Shown: positions 8,787-16,943 of the stretch, in pieces | How positions within the stretch are numbered: the stretch's first letter is position 1 | How the letters are laid out: each line of letters starts with the position of its first letter | Assembly (NCBI GenBank): GCA_026421105.1 | Contig: JAPKDI010000001.1 | Coordinates: forward strand, 1 to 30,273 | Reading direction: 5' to 3' | From: Alphaproteobacteria bacterium | GTDB lineage: Bacteria; Pseudomonadota; Alphaproteobacteria; SHVP01 | DNA: 30,273 nucleotides | The notes under the pieces: generated by a model | What the model was told of the DNA's origin: nothing | Databases searched by the model: none | What the model saw: the letters and a program-made list of their open reading frames with translations, nothing else | Translations under genes and position numbers: made by a program

Positions 8787-9218
8787 TTAACCACGTTTGG
8801 CGACGCTAGGTGCTGCTCCGCTCGGATAACTTGGGTTCGGAATACAAATACACAGATGACGAAACGGCTCCTCGCCCAAGACCCGCCACACCACACGGCA
8901 CCCACGTGGCAACAGGTAGACCGACCCCGCCTCCGCAATCACTGTCCCCGTCTCCTTCATAAGTGGCGGAAGGTGATACGTCATCTCCGCGCGACCCTTG
9001 GTAACGTAATGCACTTCGTCGTGGCTCAGCGTCCAGACAATGTCGGGGCCGGGATAAAAATCTTCAAAATTGATCTGTGTGGCGGGTTCGTTGATGCCTG
9101 TATTGACGGCGCGATAGCGAGACCCGTCAACAAATGGAAACACTTTGTCCGGCGCCGTGTCGAGATCTGAATCATCGACGTTGTACAATCCGAAACCTGA
9201 CCATTTAATAGCGTCCAA
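8787..9218 (-). CDS. Cupin-domain protein
   Basis: A small protein (143 residues from TTG at 9218) with a single cupin-like beta-barrel. The first motif region is HDEVHYVTKGRAEMTYHLPP, the second GSVYLLPRGCRVVWRVLGEE. The pattern suggests a metal-binding pocket or a sugar/organic-acid sensor or enzyme, but I cannot choose. The TTG start is preferred because GGAGGGG lies 5 bases before it; the ATG at 9233 contains that Shine-Dalgarno inside its own codons and has none upstream. It is almost back to back with the next plus-strand gene (30 bp). No specific cupin subfamily recognised. Confidence 0.8.
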   Translation of the reverse strand: MDAIKWSGFGLYNVDDSDLDTAPDKVFPFVDGSRYRAVNTGINEPATQINFEDFYPGPDIVWTLSHDEVHYVTKGRAEMTYHLPPLMKETGTVIAEAGSVYLLPRGCRVVWRVLGEEPFRHLCICIPNPSYPSGAAPSVAKRG

Positions 9219-9248
9219 GGTTACCCCTCCCATTCATTGGATGACGGC

Positions 9249-9806
9249 ATGCCAAACACACCAGACTTCACCGCTATGATCCATTTAAGCTACACGCTGC
9301 GTCCAGGGGTCGACACCGTCGAGTACGGGGATTGGCTTCGTGAAGTCGACAATCCGTTTTTCAATGGTGTCCCGGGGATTGCACGCTACACAAACTGGGA
9401 AATAACGGAAGCTGCGACGCCAGTCCCGTTTACCCATTTCGACTTCATGGGCGTTGACAGCGTCGAGGCCGCGACTGATGTCTGGCAGCGCCAAGACGTC
9501 AAAGACTTTACCGCCGAGTGGCGGAGACTGTGGGGGATGGGACCCGAGGCGACAGACCTATCGGTCAACGCACATGTTTATCTCTTTGAGAATACCGGGC
9601 AGGCAGGCATGTCGCGGGCCAATGACGTCGTTGTCACAACGGCAACGGTCCCAATATTAACCGCGCCACCCACTGAAAGTTGGCGGCTTATTCGACCGCT
9701 CCGTGGCGAGCCACGGTTTCAGCATATGCGCGTTCAGGCTGGAAAGACGTCGGCCGCCCTCCCTGCCGGGGCTATCGCGGCAACTCTCCTGGCCGGACCG
9801 GCCTAA
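9249..9806 (+). CDS. Small EthD/Dabb-like protein, function unknown
   Basis: About 185 residues from the ATG at 9249. The stretch from MIHLSYTLRPGVDTVEYGDWLREVDNPF through FTHFDFMGVDS to FTAEWRRLWGMGP has the beta-alpha-beta-beta-alpha-beta rhythm of the dimeric alpha/beta-barrel (EthD, Dabb, NIPSNAP) superfamily; such small proteins often sit in ring-degradation or oxygenase pathways. The C-terminal third (after VYLFENTG) is not recognised. Start is uncertain: no clear Shine-Dalgarno, with candidates TTG 9237, ATG 9249 and ATG 9276. Its stop overlaps the stop of the convergent gene by two bases (CTAA). The family assignment is inference from pattern. Confidence 0.7.
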   Translation: MPNTPDFTAMIHLSYTLRPGVDTVEYGDWLREVDNPFFNGVPGIARYTNWEITEAATPVPFTHFDFMGVDSVEAATDVWQRQDVKDFTAEWRRLWGMGPEATDLSVNAHVYLFENTGQAGMSRANDVVVTTATVPILTAPPTESWRLIRPLRGEPRFQHMRVQAGKTSAALPAGAIAATLLAGPA

Positions 9807-10492
9807 TTTGCGTCCCGATAGAGTGATGCGAGGACGTAGCTCGAGTCGTAGACCGGGTAGTGCATCTTCAGCATGACCCGGTCGGCGTCATTGGTGCACC
9901 ACATTTCAAGCCACAACGAACCGTCTAGCTCGACGTAACGCACATGTTCGGCCTCGAAGGTACCCGCTGGCACGTCGATTGTTTCAACCCCAATATATTC
10001 AGCAGTCATCGGCCATAGACCCAGCATCGGCCCAGACGCCCCGTTTGCTAGCGGCGAGCAACTGGGTATCGGGTCGATTAATTGGAGGCCCAGAGCCGGG
10101 TCCTTCTTGATGTTGGCGCAGTGCCACACGTCTGTCGAAACGGCGTGGGTGATGAAGGATTCCGGTGCCGCTGCGAGATCAAACCGCTGCGCAATGCGCC
10201 CCTCATTGGCGGTAAGCCCTTGGCATTCCGCCATCGCGCCGTCAAAGCGAAACCATGTCGACCCGATAACCTTTTCGTATTGACGAACACGAATGAAACA
10301 ATCCACAGGCCTAAAGCCGGCATCAACGGTGTAGACGACGTCACGTACGATTTCGGTGTCGAATATTTCCGAACGCGCGCGGATTGTCCGCTGTCCATCA
10401 CTGTGCACGGTCACGGTACAGGGCTCCTGCCCGCGCTTTGTGCCGTCTGCCGTGATGTAATCGATGTCGTAGCGCAGTTCGCGGTGCTTCAT
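9803..10492 (-). CDS. Beta-rich protein of unknown function (DUF3108/TapB-like tail)
   Basis: A 229-residue protein starting MKHRELRYDIDY, with GGGGAGCAGG just before the ATG at 10492. It is made of alternating hydrophobic strands. The C-terminal part VPAGTFEAEHVRYVELDG, then LEMWCTNDADRVMLKMHYP, resembles the second half of the DUF3108/TapB beta-barrel proteins, where a sheet carries a tag-like GTFxxxxV motif. There is no signal peptide, so it is cytosolic here. It follows the class II aldolase gene by 11 bp and is surely co-transcribed with it, so it may bind the same or a related metabolite. The resemblance is weak and the function unknown. Confidence 0.75.
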   Translation of the reverse strand: MKHRELRYDIDYITADGTKRGQEPCTVTVHSDGQRTIRARSEIFDTEIVRDVVYTVDAGFRPVDCFIRVRQYEKVIGSTWFRFDGAMAECQGLTANEGRIAQRFDLAAAPESFITHAVSTDVWHCANIKKDPALGLQLIDPIPSCSPLANGASGPMLGLWPMTAEYIGVETIDVPAGTFEAEHVRYVELDGSLWLEMWCTNDADRVMLKMHYPVYDSSYVLASLYRDAN

Positions 10493-10503
10493 ACCTGCTC
10501 CCC

Positions 10504-11289
10504 TTAGATGTCGTAAATGATGCCCTGGCGCTGCAGCGAGCGTGTCATCGCCGGCCACTCCGTCTCACCTCGAGGGCGGCCAATATTTTCGAATTGCTGT
10601 GCTGTCTTCTCAGCCATTTCTGCCGACGGGAGGTGCAGCGGCTGACCGGTCGCCTGCATCATTAGTTGCGCCTCGCATGCTTTCTCAAGATCGTCCATGA
10701 CGCAAAACGCCTCACCAACGGTGCGACCACCGACGATCACGCCGTGGTTGCGCAGGAACATCGTGCGATGATTCCCAAGGTTCACTGCCATACGAGCGCA
10801 CTCATCATCGTCTTGCGTCGGGAACCCCTCGTAGTCGTGATAAGCGATCCGGTTGTAGAACTGGATCGCGTGTTGGCTAACGGGGAGCAACCCCTCTTTG
10901 AGACCCGCAACCGCAATTCCGGGCAACGAATGGTGATGGATGACGCAATTTATGTCTGATCGCACGTTGAGAACGGCCGAATGGATAACGTATCCAGCTG
11001 GGTTCACATCGTAGGGATGAGTGGGATCGGTTTTGTTTCCATTGCGATCAATCCGGACCAGGCTCGAAGCGGTCACTTCATCGAACAACAGGCCTACGGG
11101 ATTGAGCAAAAAGTCGCCGTCACTGTCCGGCACCCGGGCCGAGATGTGCGTGTTAATCCGATCGACCACGCCGAATTCGTGACACAACCGGTAGCAGGCC
11201 GCGAGGTCACATCGCACCTGCCATTCGGCGTCGCTCACGTTGCCCTTCAGATCAATATCCTGAACGTAGAAATTATCATCGGTCGTCAT
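10504..11289 (-). CDS. Class II aldolase/adducin family protein
   Basis: A 261-residue metal-dependent aldolase-type enzyme (FucA/AraD/adducin fold). Family features are seen: INTHISARVPDSDGDFLLNP near residues 45-64, the zinc-binding CVIHHHS near 118-124, and FLRNHGVIVGG near 177-187 with the third histidine. The family splits or epimerises small sugar phosphates or decarboxylates hydroxy-acids; the reaction here is not predictable. The ATG at 11289 is favoured over the one at 11325 by the GGGGGCA stretch upstream and by family length. It heads a two-gene operon with the beta-rich protein and is divergent from the VOC pair. Confidence 0.9.
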   Translation of the reverse strand: MTTDDNFYVQDIDLKGNVSDAEWQVRCDLAACYRLCHEFGVVDRINTHISARVPDSDGDFLLNPVGLLFDEVTASSLVRIDRNGNKTDPTHPYDVNPAGYVIHSAVLNVRSDINCVIHHHSLPGIAVAGLKEGLLPVSQHAIQFYNRIAYHDYEGFPTQDDDECARMAVNLGNHRTMFLRNHGVIVGGRTVGEAFCVMDDLEKACEAQLMMQATGQPLHLPSAEMAEKTAQQFENIGRPRGETEWPAMTRSLQRQGIIYDI

Positions 11290-11382
11290 AAAATGCCCCC
11301 ATCGGCCACGATAGGCCCGCTCCACTCACGAACTCAAGGGTTCGCCGAGCCAGGTTTGCCAGTGCGCCCACCCCTCACCTAA

Positions 11383-11398
11383 AGTGCCTTGAGGCACT
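11383..11398. promoter_or_regulatory. Perfect palindrome upstream of the VOC pair
   Basis: AGTGCC and GGCACT flank TTGA, a 16-bp dyad 18 bases before the ATG at 11417 in the 127-bp gap between the aldolase operon and the VOC pair. It could be an operator or a leader hairpin; there is no T-run after it, so it is not a terminator. No regulator gene is next to it. Confidence 0.45.
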
Positions 11399-11416
11399 GC
11401 AGAGACAGGATGAAGC

Positions 11417-12325
11417 ATGGCGAATGATCAAGCAGTTCTCGGCCCCATCGTGGGCGCCACCGTTTTGGCCGTCGATCTTGACGCTGCCACTGCGCCCTAT
11501 GTCGACTATCTCGGCTATCAAGTTCTGGACGTAGGAGTCGTTTCAGCCGGTCAGGCAGCCGTGTGGAATACGTCAGCGCATAGCGGCGCGGCCTACAAGG
11601 TTTTAGGGCCCGAAAGTGGTGAGCGGCAGTGGATTCGCTTTGTCGAAGCGGCGCCAGTCTCTGGCTACAAAGCAATGACGACGTACGGTTGGCACTCAAT
11701 GGAAATTGTTGTTGCCGATGTTGATGCGCTTCCCGCCAAGCTTCAGGGCTCACCGTTCACCTACCTAGCGGGGCCTGCCAATTTAGGTACGTCTTCAGCT
11801 ATTCGCGCCATGCAAGTCCTCGGGCGGGCCGAGGAAGTCCTCTACCTCACCCAGACGCCGACCGACGGTAGCCTGCCCCATCTGCCCGCAGCGAAAAGCT
11901 TCGTAGACCGCATCTTTATCATGCCGCTCGGCACCCCTGACATGATGGCCTCGCGGGATTGGTACATGCAGAAGTTCGCCGGCGTTGGCGAGGGAATGGT
12001 CGCACCGAATATTGAGCTTGGCTTGGTGACAAACGCAATGGATTTGCCCAAGGGGACCAAGATGGGCATCTGTACGGTCAAGCTAGCGGGCCAAACGCTG
12101 ATCGAGATTGACCATTATCCAAGCGCTGCCAAGGCGCGGCCGCGCAACCCCAATAGCCTGCCGCCGGGAATCGCATCAGTTTCGTTTGCGACCGACGCGT
12201 TGAATAAAGTGGGACTGCCCTTCGTGGCAGAACCACAAGCCCTCGCCGGTGCGCCTTATGACGGCAAACGTGTCGGCGTGACGATAGGGCTCGCGGGCGA
12301 GCTCATCGAACTTGTTGAGGAATAG
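11417..12325 (+). CDS. VOC (glyoxalase/bleomycin-resistance) family protein, copy 1
   Basis: A 302-residue protein with two VOC modules. Module one starts near TVLAVDLDAATAPYVDYLGY and ends in EVLYLTQTP; module two starts with VDRIFIMPLG, includes ASRDWYMQKF and ends with TLIEIDHYP. VOC proteins form metal-dependent lyases, isomerases and ring-cleavage dioxygenases, or act as binding proteins. The usual first-strand histidine is not seen in module one, so it may be partly non-catalytic. It is the paralogue of the next gene, sharing the ADVDALxxxLxGSPF core. The ATG has only a weak AGGAT upstream. The substrate is unknown. Confidence 0.88.
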   Translation: MANDQAVLGPIVGATVLAVDLDAATAPYVDYLGYQVLDVGVVSAGQAAVWNTSAHSGAAYKVLGPESGERQWIRFVEAAPVSGYKAMTTYGWHSMEIVVADVDALPAKLQGSPFTYLAGPANLGTSSAIRAMQVLGRAEEVLYLTQTPTDGSLPHLPAAKSFVDRIFIMPLGTPDMMASRDWYMQKFAGVGEGMVAPNIELGLVTNAMDLPKGTKMGICTVKLAGQTLIEIDHYPSAAKARPRNPNSLPPGIASVSFATDALNKVGLPFVAEPQALAGAPYDGKRVGVTIGLAGELIELVEE

Positions 12326-13252
12326 TTGTCGGACGTAACGGTAGCGGGCGGCGGCGGATCACCGCTTGGCCGATTGCTGTCTGTTACGATCTCGGTCTTG
12401 GACCTACCTAAGGCCGTTGACGCATACCGAACCCACCTTGGCTATCGGCTATTGGAAACAGGATACGTCACACCGGCGCTCGCGCAATCCTGGGCGGCGC
12501 CGCTAAACGCGGACGCTCGATACGGGTTGATGACACCGCCCAGCAATACCGCGGTGTCCTTGCGGTTTGTTGAAGGCTCCATCCCAGAAAAGTACCGACC
12601 ATTGCGGACATTCGGTTGGGCAGCGGTGAAAATCGTCGTTGCTGATGTCGATGCGCTCAGCGTAGCGCTGTCAGGTTCCCCATTTGAGATAATTAATCCG
12701 CCAGCAGATTTAGCGTTCGGCGCTGGCGGCTTGCGCGCCATGACGGTGCGCGGGCCGGCTCAGGAGATCCTGATCTTCACTCAAATCGACCGTCCCGTGC
12801 CGGGCTACGACCTCCCCGCTGCGGTTGACCCCGTCGATCGCCCCTTCATAACGGTTCTTGCGGCAGAAGAAATTGAGAAGGCGCGCAGTTTCTACCGCGA
12901 CAAGTTCCTGATCGCACCCGGGCCGCAGATTGATACTCCCATTCGAAGCCTCAACGAGGCCTTCGAGCTGGAGCCGGACGAGCACCGACGCATGACGACA
13001 ATGGCGACTGCAGGCCAAAGCTACATTGAGATTGACCAATATCCAGACATGGCCTCGAAGCGCTTTGGAGACGGCGGCTACCTCGTCCCCGGGATCGCCT
13101 TGGTCACTTTTGAAGTCAACGGAATTGGCGCCTTGCCGCTCTATTGGATTGGCGAACCGAGTCCTTATGAAATGTTGCCTTATGGGTCTCGTCGCCAGGT
13201 CACGTTTTATGGCGCCACTGGTGAGTTGGTCGAACTGGTCGAAGTCAGCTAG
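12326..13252 (+). CDS. VOC family protein, copy 2
   Basis: A 308-residue two-module VOC protein, tandem paralogue of the previous gene. The start is a TTG directly after the preceding stop (TAG then TTG), with GAGGAA 3 bases before, so translation is probably coupled. Module one has SVTISVLDLPKAVDAYRTHLG and ADVDALSVALSGSPF; module two has DRPFITVLAAEEIEKARSFY and QSYIEIDQYP. Because both copies are kept and collinear, they may form a heteromer or act on successive intermediates. The TAG stop overlaps the convergent AceE-like gene stop by two bases (CTAG). Confidence 0.87.
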   Translation: MSDVTVAGGGGSPLGRLLSVTISVLDLPKAVDAYRTHLGYRLLETGYVTPALAQSWAAPLNADARYGLMTPPSNTAVSLRFVEGSIPEKYRPLRTFGWAAVKIVVADVDALSVALSGSPFEIINPPADLAFGAGGLRAMTVRGPAQEILIFTQIDRPVPGYDLPAAVDPVDRPFITVLAAEEIEKARSFYRDKFLIAPGPQIDTPIRSLNEAFELEPDEHRRMTTMATAGQSYIEIDQYPDMASKRFGDGGYLVPGIALVTFEVNGIGALPLYWIGEPSPYEMLPYGSRRQVTFYGATGELVELVEVS

Positions 13253-15600
13253 CCACTGATCTCCGCTAGGCAGGCCTGGGCGCAAGCATCAACAATTGCC
13301 GCCGTATCAAGCCCGTAGGTTTCGTAAAGGTCCGGGATGTCGCCTGACTGACCGAACGTGCTCACCCCCAAAGGATGTACCCGCTGACCCTTAACCGAGC
13401 CGAGCCACGACAGCGTGGCCGGGGCCCCATCGAGGACTGTGACCAGCGCCGCGTTCGGTGCCAGTTGATCGAGGATGCGCTTAACGTGGGTTTGCCCAGA
13501 TCGTGCACTTCCCCACTCCTTATGCAGCCTATCCGGTGATGTCACGGCTAAAAGACCAGCACCAGGAAGGTCTTCGAGAATTTCGGCATGGGCCGCAATC
13601 GCTTCAGGCGCGACCGCGCCCGAATAGACAATCGCCAGCGGCGCGCCGGGTGCCGGGGCAACCTTCCAGTACGCTCCGGCCACAATGTCCTCAGCGATAG
13701 TGGAAACGTCTCGATCGGGCTGTTCAAGAGATCGCGTCGAGAGCCGCAAATAGACTGAGCCACCATCGTCCGCCTGCATGTGCTCGAAGCCCCACCGCAT
13801 GATCACGGCAAGCTCATCAATAAACGCCGGATCAAACGAAGCCAACTTGTCCTGCGCCATCCCAATCATTGGCGTCGCGATGGATTGGTGGGCGCCACCT
13901 TCAGGCGCAAGCGTCAAACCCGATGGCGTCGCGACCAACATAAACCGCGCGTCCTGATAGCAAGCGTAGTTCAAGGCATCGAGACCGCGCATGATGAAGG
14001 GGTCGTAGAGTGTCCCCACCGGCAGCAAACGTTTGCCGAAAATTGGTCCAGACAAACCCGCCGCCGCAAGAAACAAAAACAGATTGTTCTCTGCAATCCC
14101 AAGTTCGATGTGTTGCCCGTTCTGGCCCATCGACCATTTCAGCGGCGACAGGACGTTTTCGTCTTTGAACACATCGGCACGGCCGAGCCGGTCAAATATG
14201 CCGCGCTGATTGATCCAGGCGCCGAGATTCGTCGAAACGGACACGTCAGGCGAGACCGTAATGATGTGTTGCGCAAGGTCGGAATCACCTCGCCCCAATT
14301 CGTTTAAGATTTTGCCAAAGGCCTCTTGGGTGGCGGCTTTTCCACCTTGTGGCATCGGGAAGTTAGCTGGCACCGCAACCCTCGGTGCTTTGTGGTTGCG
14401 ATCTGCGAGACCGAGGAATGGTGCGCGGTCGATAAATGTCTGCAATGCATCTGTGTCCACATCGAGACCGGAAAATGGTTCCCACTCGGTCCCTTCGGCA
14501 ATACCCATACCGTCCCGAAACAAATTCATCTGATCGGGCGTCATGAGGCCGGCGTGATTATCCTTGTGTCCGGCGAATGGCATTCCCTTGCCCTTAACCG
14601 TGTAGGCGATGAAGCAATTCGGTCGCTCGGGGTCGGCCTGTTTGAAAGCCTCAAGTACCCGCTCCATGTCGTGCCCAGCAAGGTCGGTCATGAGTTCGCC
14701 GAGTGAATCGTCGTCGTGCTCGTCCAGCATTGACTTGATCCCCGACACTTTTCCGATGTCCTTCACCAAGTGCTCGCGAAACCCTTTCCCACCCTTGTAG
14801 GTCAGCGCCGAGTAAAGCGAGTTCGGGCACTCATCGATCCATTTCTCCAACGCATCGCCGCCGGGTTTTGCGTAGGCCGCTTCCAGTTTCTTGCCATATT
14901 TGAGCGTAATGACGTTCCAGTTCGTCGTGCGGAAAATATCATCGAAACGCCCGAAGAGACGATCCGAGACCGTCGAATCTAGGCTTTGGCGGTTGTAATC
15001 AATAATCCACCACAGGTTTCGCACGTCGTGCTTCCACCCTTCGAGCATCGCCTCCCACACGTTGCCTTCGTCGAGTTCGGCATCACCCATCAGGGAAACC
15101 ATGCGACCCGGCGCTTCGTCCGTCGGGAGCATTTCTCGAGTCAGCAAGTAGTCTTGGACCATCGACGCAAACAACGTCACTGCGACCCCGAGCCCGACGG
15201 AACCCGTTGAGAAATCCACCTGATCGACATCTTTGGTGCGCGACGGATAGGACTGCGCACCGCCCAACGAACGGAAGTTCTTAAGATTGTCGACTGTTTG
15301 GCGACCCATCAAATACTGAATGGCGTGGTACACGGGGCTCGCGTGCGGCTTGACCGCGACGCGGTCGGTCGGCTGCAACTCGTGAAAGTAGAGCGCCGTA
15401 AGGAGCGTCACCAGCGAGGCCGACGAGGCTTGATGGCCCCCGACCTTCAGCCCGTCCCGGTTGGGACGAATGTGGTTGGCGTGATGGATGGTCCACGAGG
15501 AAAGCCAGAAGGACTTCTTCTCGAGCGCCTTAAGGTTGGCGAAATCGTCGGGCGCAAGCCCGGCAATGGTATTGGACTGCTGCTGTTTTGCGTCGGGCAT
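13249..15600 (-). CDS. AceE-like thiamine-diphosphate 2-oxoacid dehydrogenase E1 / transketolase family
   Basis: A 783-residue enzyme of the homodimeric pyruvate-dehydrogenase-E1/transketolase superfamily, about 100 residues shorter than E. coli AceE. GGHQASSASLV (residues 54-64) matches the transketolase-like GHxxSS region. The ThDP/magnesium motif is GDAELDEG at 172-179 with DYN at 201-203, where AceE has GDGE and NCN. The middle pyrimidine-binding domain includes GIAENNLFLFLAAAGLSG, and the C-terminal domain is present. The start at 15600 has AGGAGG 5 bases before ATG. No E2 or E3 gene is in the window. It is divergent from an Lrp/AsnC gene that probably controls it. It may act on pyruvate or another 2-oxoacid, or as a transketolase. 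Confidence 0.85.
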   Translation of the reverse strand: MPDAKQQQSNTIAGLAPDDFANLKALEKKSFWLSSWTIHHANHIRPNRDGLKVGGHQASSASLVTLLTALYFHELQPTDRVAVKPHASPVYHAIQYLMGRQTVDNLKNFRSLGGAQSYPSRTKDVDQVDFSTGSVGLGVAVTLFASMVQDYLLTREMLPTDEAPGRMVSLMGDAELDEGNVWEAMLEGWKHDVRNLWWIIDYNRQSLDSTVSDRLFGRFDDIFRTTNWNVITLKYGKKLEAAYAKPGGDALEKWIDECPNSLYSALTYKGGKGFREHLVKDIGKVSGIKSMLDEHDDDSLGELMTDLAGHDMERVLEAFKQADPERPNCFIAYTVKGKGMPFAGHKDNHAGLMTPDQMNLFRDGMGIAEGTEWEPFSGLDVDTDALQTFIDRAPFLGLADRNHKAPRVAVPANFPMPQGGKAATQEAFGKILNELGRGDSDLAQHIITVSPDVSVSTNLGAWINQRGIFDRLGRADVFKDENVLSPLKWSMGQNGQHIELGIAENNLFLFLAAAGLSGPIFGKRLLPVGTLYDPFIMRGLDALNYACYQDARFMLVATPSGLTLAPEGGAHQSIATPMIGMAQDKLASFDPAFIDELAVIMRWGFEHMQADDGGSVYLRLSTRSLEQPDRDVSTIAEDIVAGAYWKVAPAPGAPLAIVYSGAVAPEAIAAHAEILEDLPGAGLLAVTSPDRLHKEWGSARSGQTHVKRILDQLAPNAALVTVLDGAPATLSWLGSVKGQRVHPLGVSTFGQSGDIPDLYETYGLDTAAIVDACAQACLAEISG

Positions 15601-15700
15601 CGTGTCCTCCTGCTGGCGCAATGTAGCCGAGCGGAACCGCGCGATGGTTGCAAAAAATACGTCAAGAACTCAATATTACGCAATTTTATTGATTGATTAT

Positions 15701-15718
15701 AGAAAATGGCACATTTCT
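15701..15718. promoter_or_regulatory. Dyad next to the Lrp-type start, candidate operator
   Basis: AGAAAATG (15701-15708), GCA, then CATTTCT (15712-15718) make a near-perfect inverted repeat with one extra A, ending at the ATG of the regulator. The 118-bp divergent region is AT-rich here (15672-15706), and CAATATTA/TTTTATTG at 15671-15691 form a second, poorer dyad. Lrp/AsnC proteins commonly bind AT-rich imperfect dyads and autoregulate, so this is a likely but untested site. Confidence 0.4.
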
Positions 15719-16213
15719 ATGGCTAAAATTATACTCGATGCGATCGATCAGCGAATTTTGCAGCAACTCCAGGAGCGTGCGCGACAGACTAATGTCGAGG
15801 TGGCGGACGCCGTAGGCCTCTCGCCGTCCGCCTGTTTGCGCCGTGTGCGCGAACTGGAAGACCGCGGCGTGATTGCCGGGTATGTGGCCCTCGTATCACC
15901 GGCCGCCGTGGGCCTCGGTGTCTCCGTGATGCTGAACGTGACGCTTGAGCGACAAGTCGAGACGGCATTAGACGAGTTCGAAGGGCGCATCCGGGAATGG
16001 CCCGAGGTAATGGAATGCTACCTAATGACGGGTGATGCGGACTACTTGCTGCGCGTTGTCGTCGCAGACCTGCCGGCTTACGAGAAATTCTTGATGCAGC
16101 GACTGACCCGGGTTCCCGGTATCGCCAGCATCAAGTCGTCGTTCTCACTCAAACAGATCGTCCATCGTACCGCTCTACCAATGACTCATCTTGCAGCAGG
16201 CAGGAACCAATGA
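15719..16213 (+). CDS. Lrp/AsnC family transcriptional regulator
   Basis: A 164-residue DNA-binding regulator of the leucine-responsive family. It opens with LDAIDQRILQQLQERARQTN, followed by the recognition region VGLSPSACLRRVRELEDRGVI (helix-turn-helix, residues 5-55), and then the RAM/effector domain (AVGLGVSVMLNVTLE to the C-terminus). The frame is open further upstream to 15488, but that part overlaps the AceE-like coding region and is rejected as a start. ATG 15719 gives the family length, although there is no visible Shine-Dalgarno. It probably senses an amino acid or 2-oxoacid and controls the divergent AceE-like gene and itself. Its stop overlaps the ATG of a decayed gene (ATGA). Confidence 0.93.
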   Translation: MAKIILDAIDQRILQQLQERARQTNVEVADAVGLSPSACLRRVRELEDRGVIAGYVALVSPAAVGLGVSVMLNVTLERQVETALDEFEGRIREWPEVMECYLMTGDADYLLRVVVADLPAYEKFLMQRLTRVPGIASIKSSFSLKQIVHRTALPMTHLAAGRNQ

Positions 16214-16929
16214 GCGCGCCGGCAACAATCACCGCCCTGAACCGTGTGCATACCGACCTTGAGTGAGCTGTTGAACCCGCTTATCGCAAGAAGATTACTG
16301 AGCTGGTGCCCAATGGCATCACGATCATTGGCGTTCGTGTTCCGGCGATCCGCTAGATTGCGCAGGCATGGCACCAAGCCAACAAAGATACGACACAGAA
16401 AACGGCCCTTGATCTGCTCGCTGCAGCTTTCACGCGACGGTGCCGCGAAGAATTGCTGTTCGCGCCAGTGGCGATCTCCCGACTAAAGAAGAACATGACC
16501 GCAACGCATCTAGTGTGGATCGCGCCGCTGATCGATCACACTGAGGATTGGTAGGTGCGTGACCAATTGTCCATAAACGTGATTGGTGAAATTGTTGCGG
16601 CGGACCTGGGTGAAATAGCGCGACTGGAACAATGAGCCAAGAACAAGAACCCATGGCGACGCCAGGCAGCCATCGTCGCAACCGCGGCGCTCAATCAAAA
16701 GGACCGCGAGAATGCGGCCCCAACCCTCAAGATTTGTGCTCATGTCATGACGGAAAAAGACGCTGGCGTGAAAAAGACCGTGGGTTGGGCGTTGCGAGAG
16801 GCAACTAAGAGCGACCCGAAGGCCCCTTACGATTTTTTGATTTCGTGACGAGATAAGGCCGAGCGGCGCATCCTCAACGAGGGTTCGTAAAAATTGACTG
16901 CATCACAACGCAAATCACTCCTCGATTAG
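16210..16929 (+). pseudogene. Decayed DNA alkylation repair enzyme (AlkD family)
   Basis: Reading one frame of 240 codons from the ATG overlapping the regulator stop gives a recognisable AlkD-type HEAT-repeat DNA glycosylase: IIGVRVPAIR near codons 40-48, DQLSINVIGEIVAADL near 118-133, NPWRRQAAIVATAALN near 147-162 and KKTVGWALREATKSDP near 188-203. In-frame stops interrupt it at 16264 (TGA), 16354 (TAG), 16552 (TAG), 16633 (TGA), 16846 (TGA) and 16888 (TAA); the last codon is TAG at 16927. There is no frameshift. At 16633 the family usually has a tryptophan, so TGG to TGA is likely. AGGAA before the ATG suggests the gene was once coupled to the regulator. It cannot now yield a full protein. 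Confidence 0.85.
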
Positions 16930-16943
16930 ATCACGTCGCTAAT

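Noticed and set aside
15488..15718. N-terminal extension of the Lrp-type regulator
   Set aside because: The extension overlaps the 5' end of the AceE-like gene and its Shine-Dalgarno, and the family length is reached from ATG 15719.
16210..16929. Stop-codon recoding (readthrough or reassigned TGA/TAG) to express the AlkD-type frame
   Set aside because: All three stop codons interrupt the frame, and neighbouring intact genes use TAA, TAG and TGA as ordinary ends; decay is simpler.
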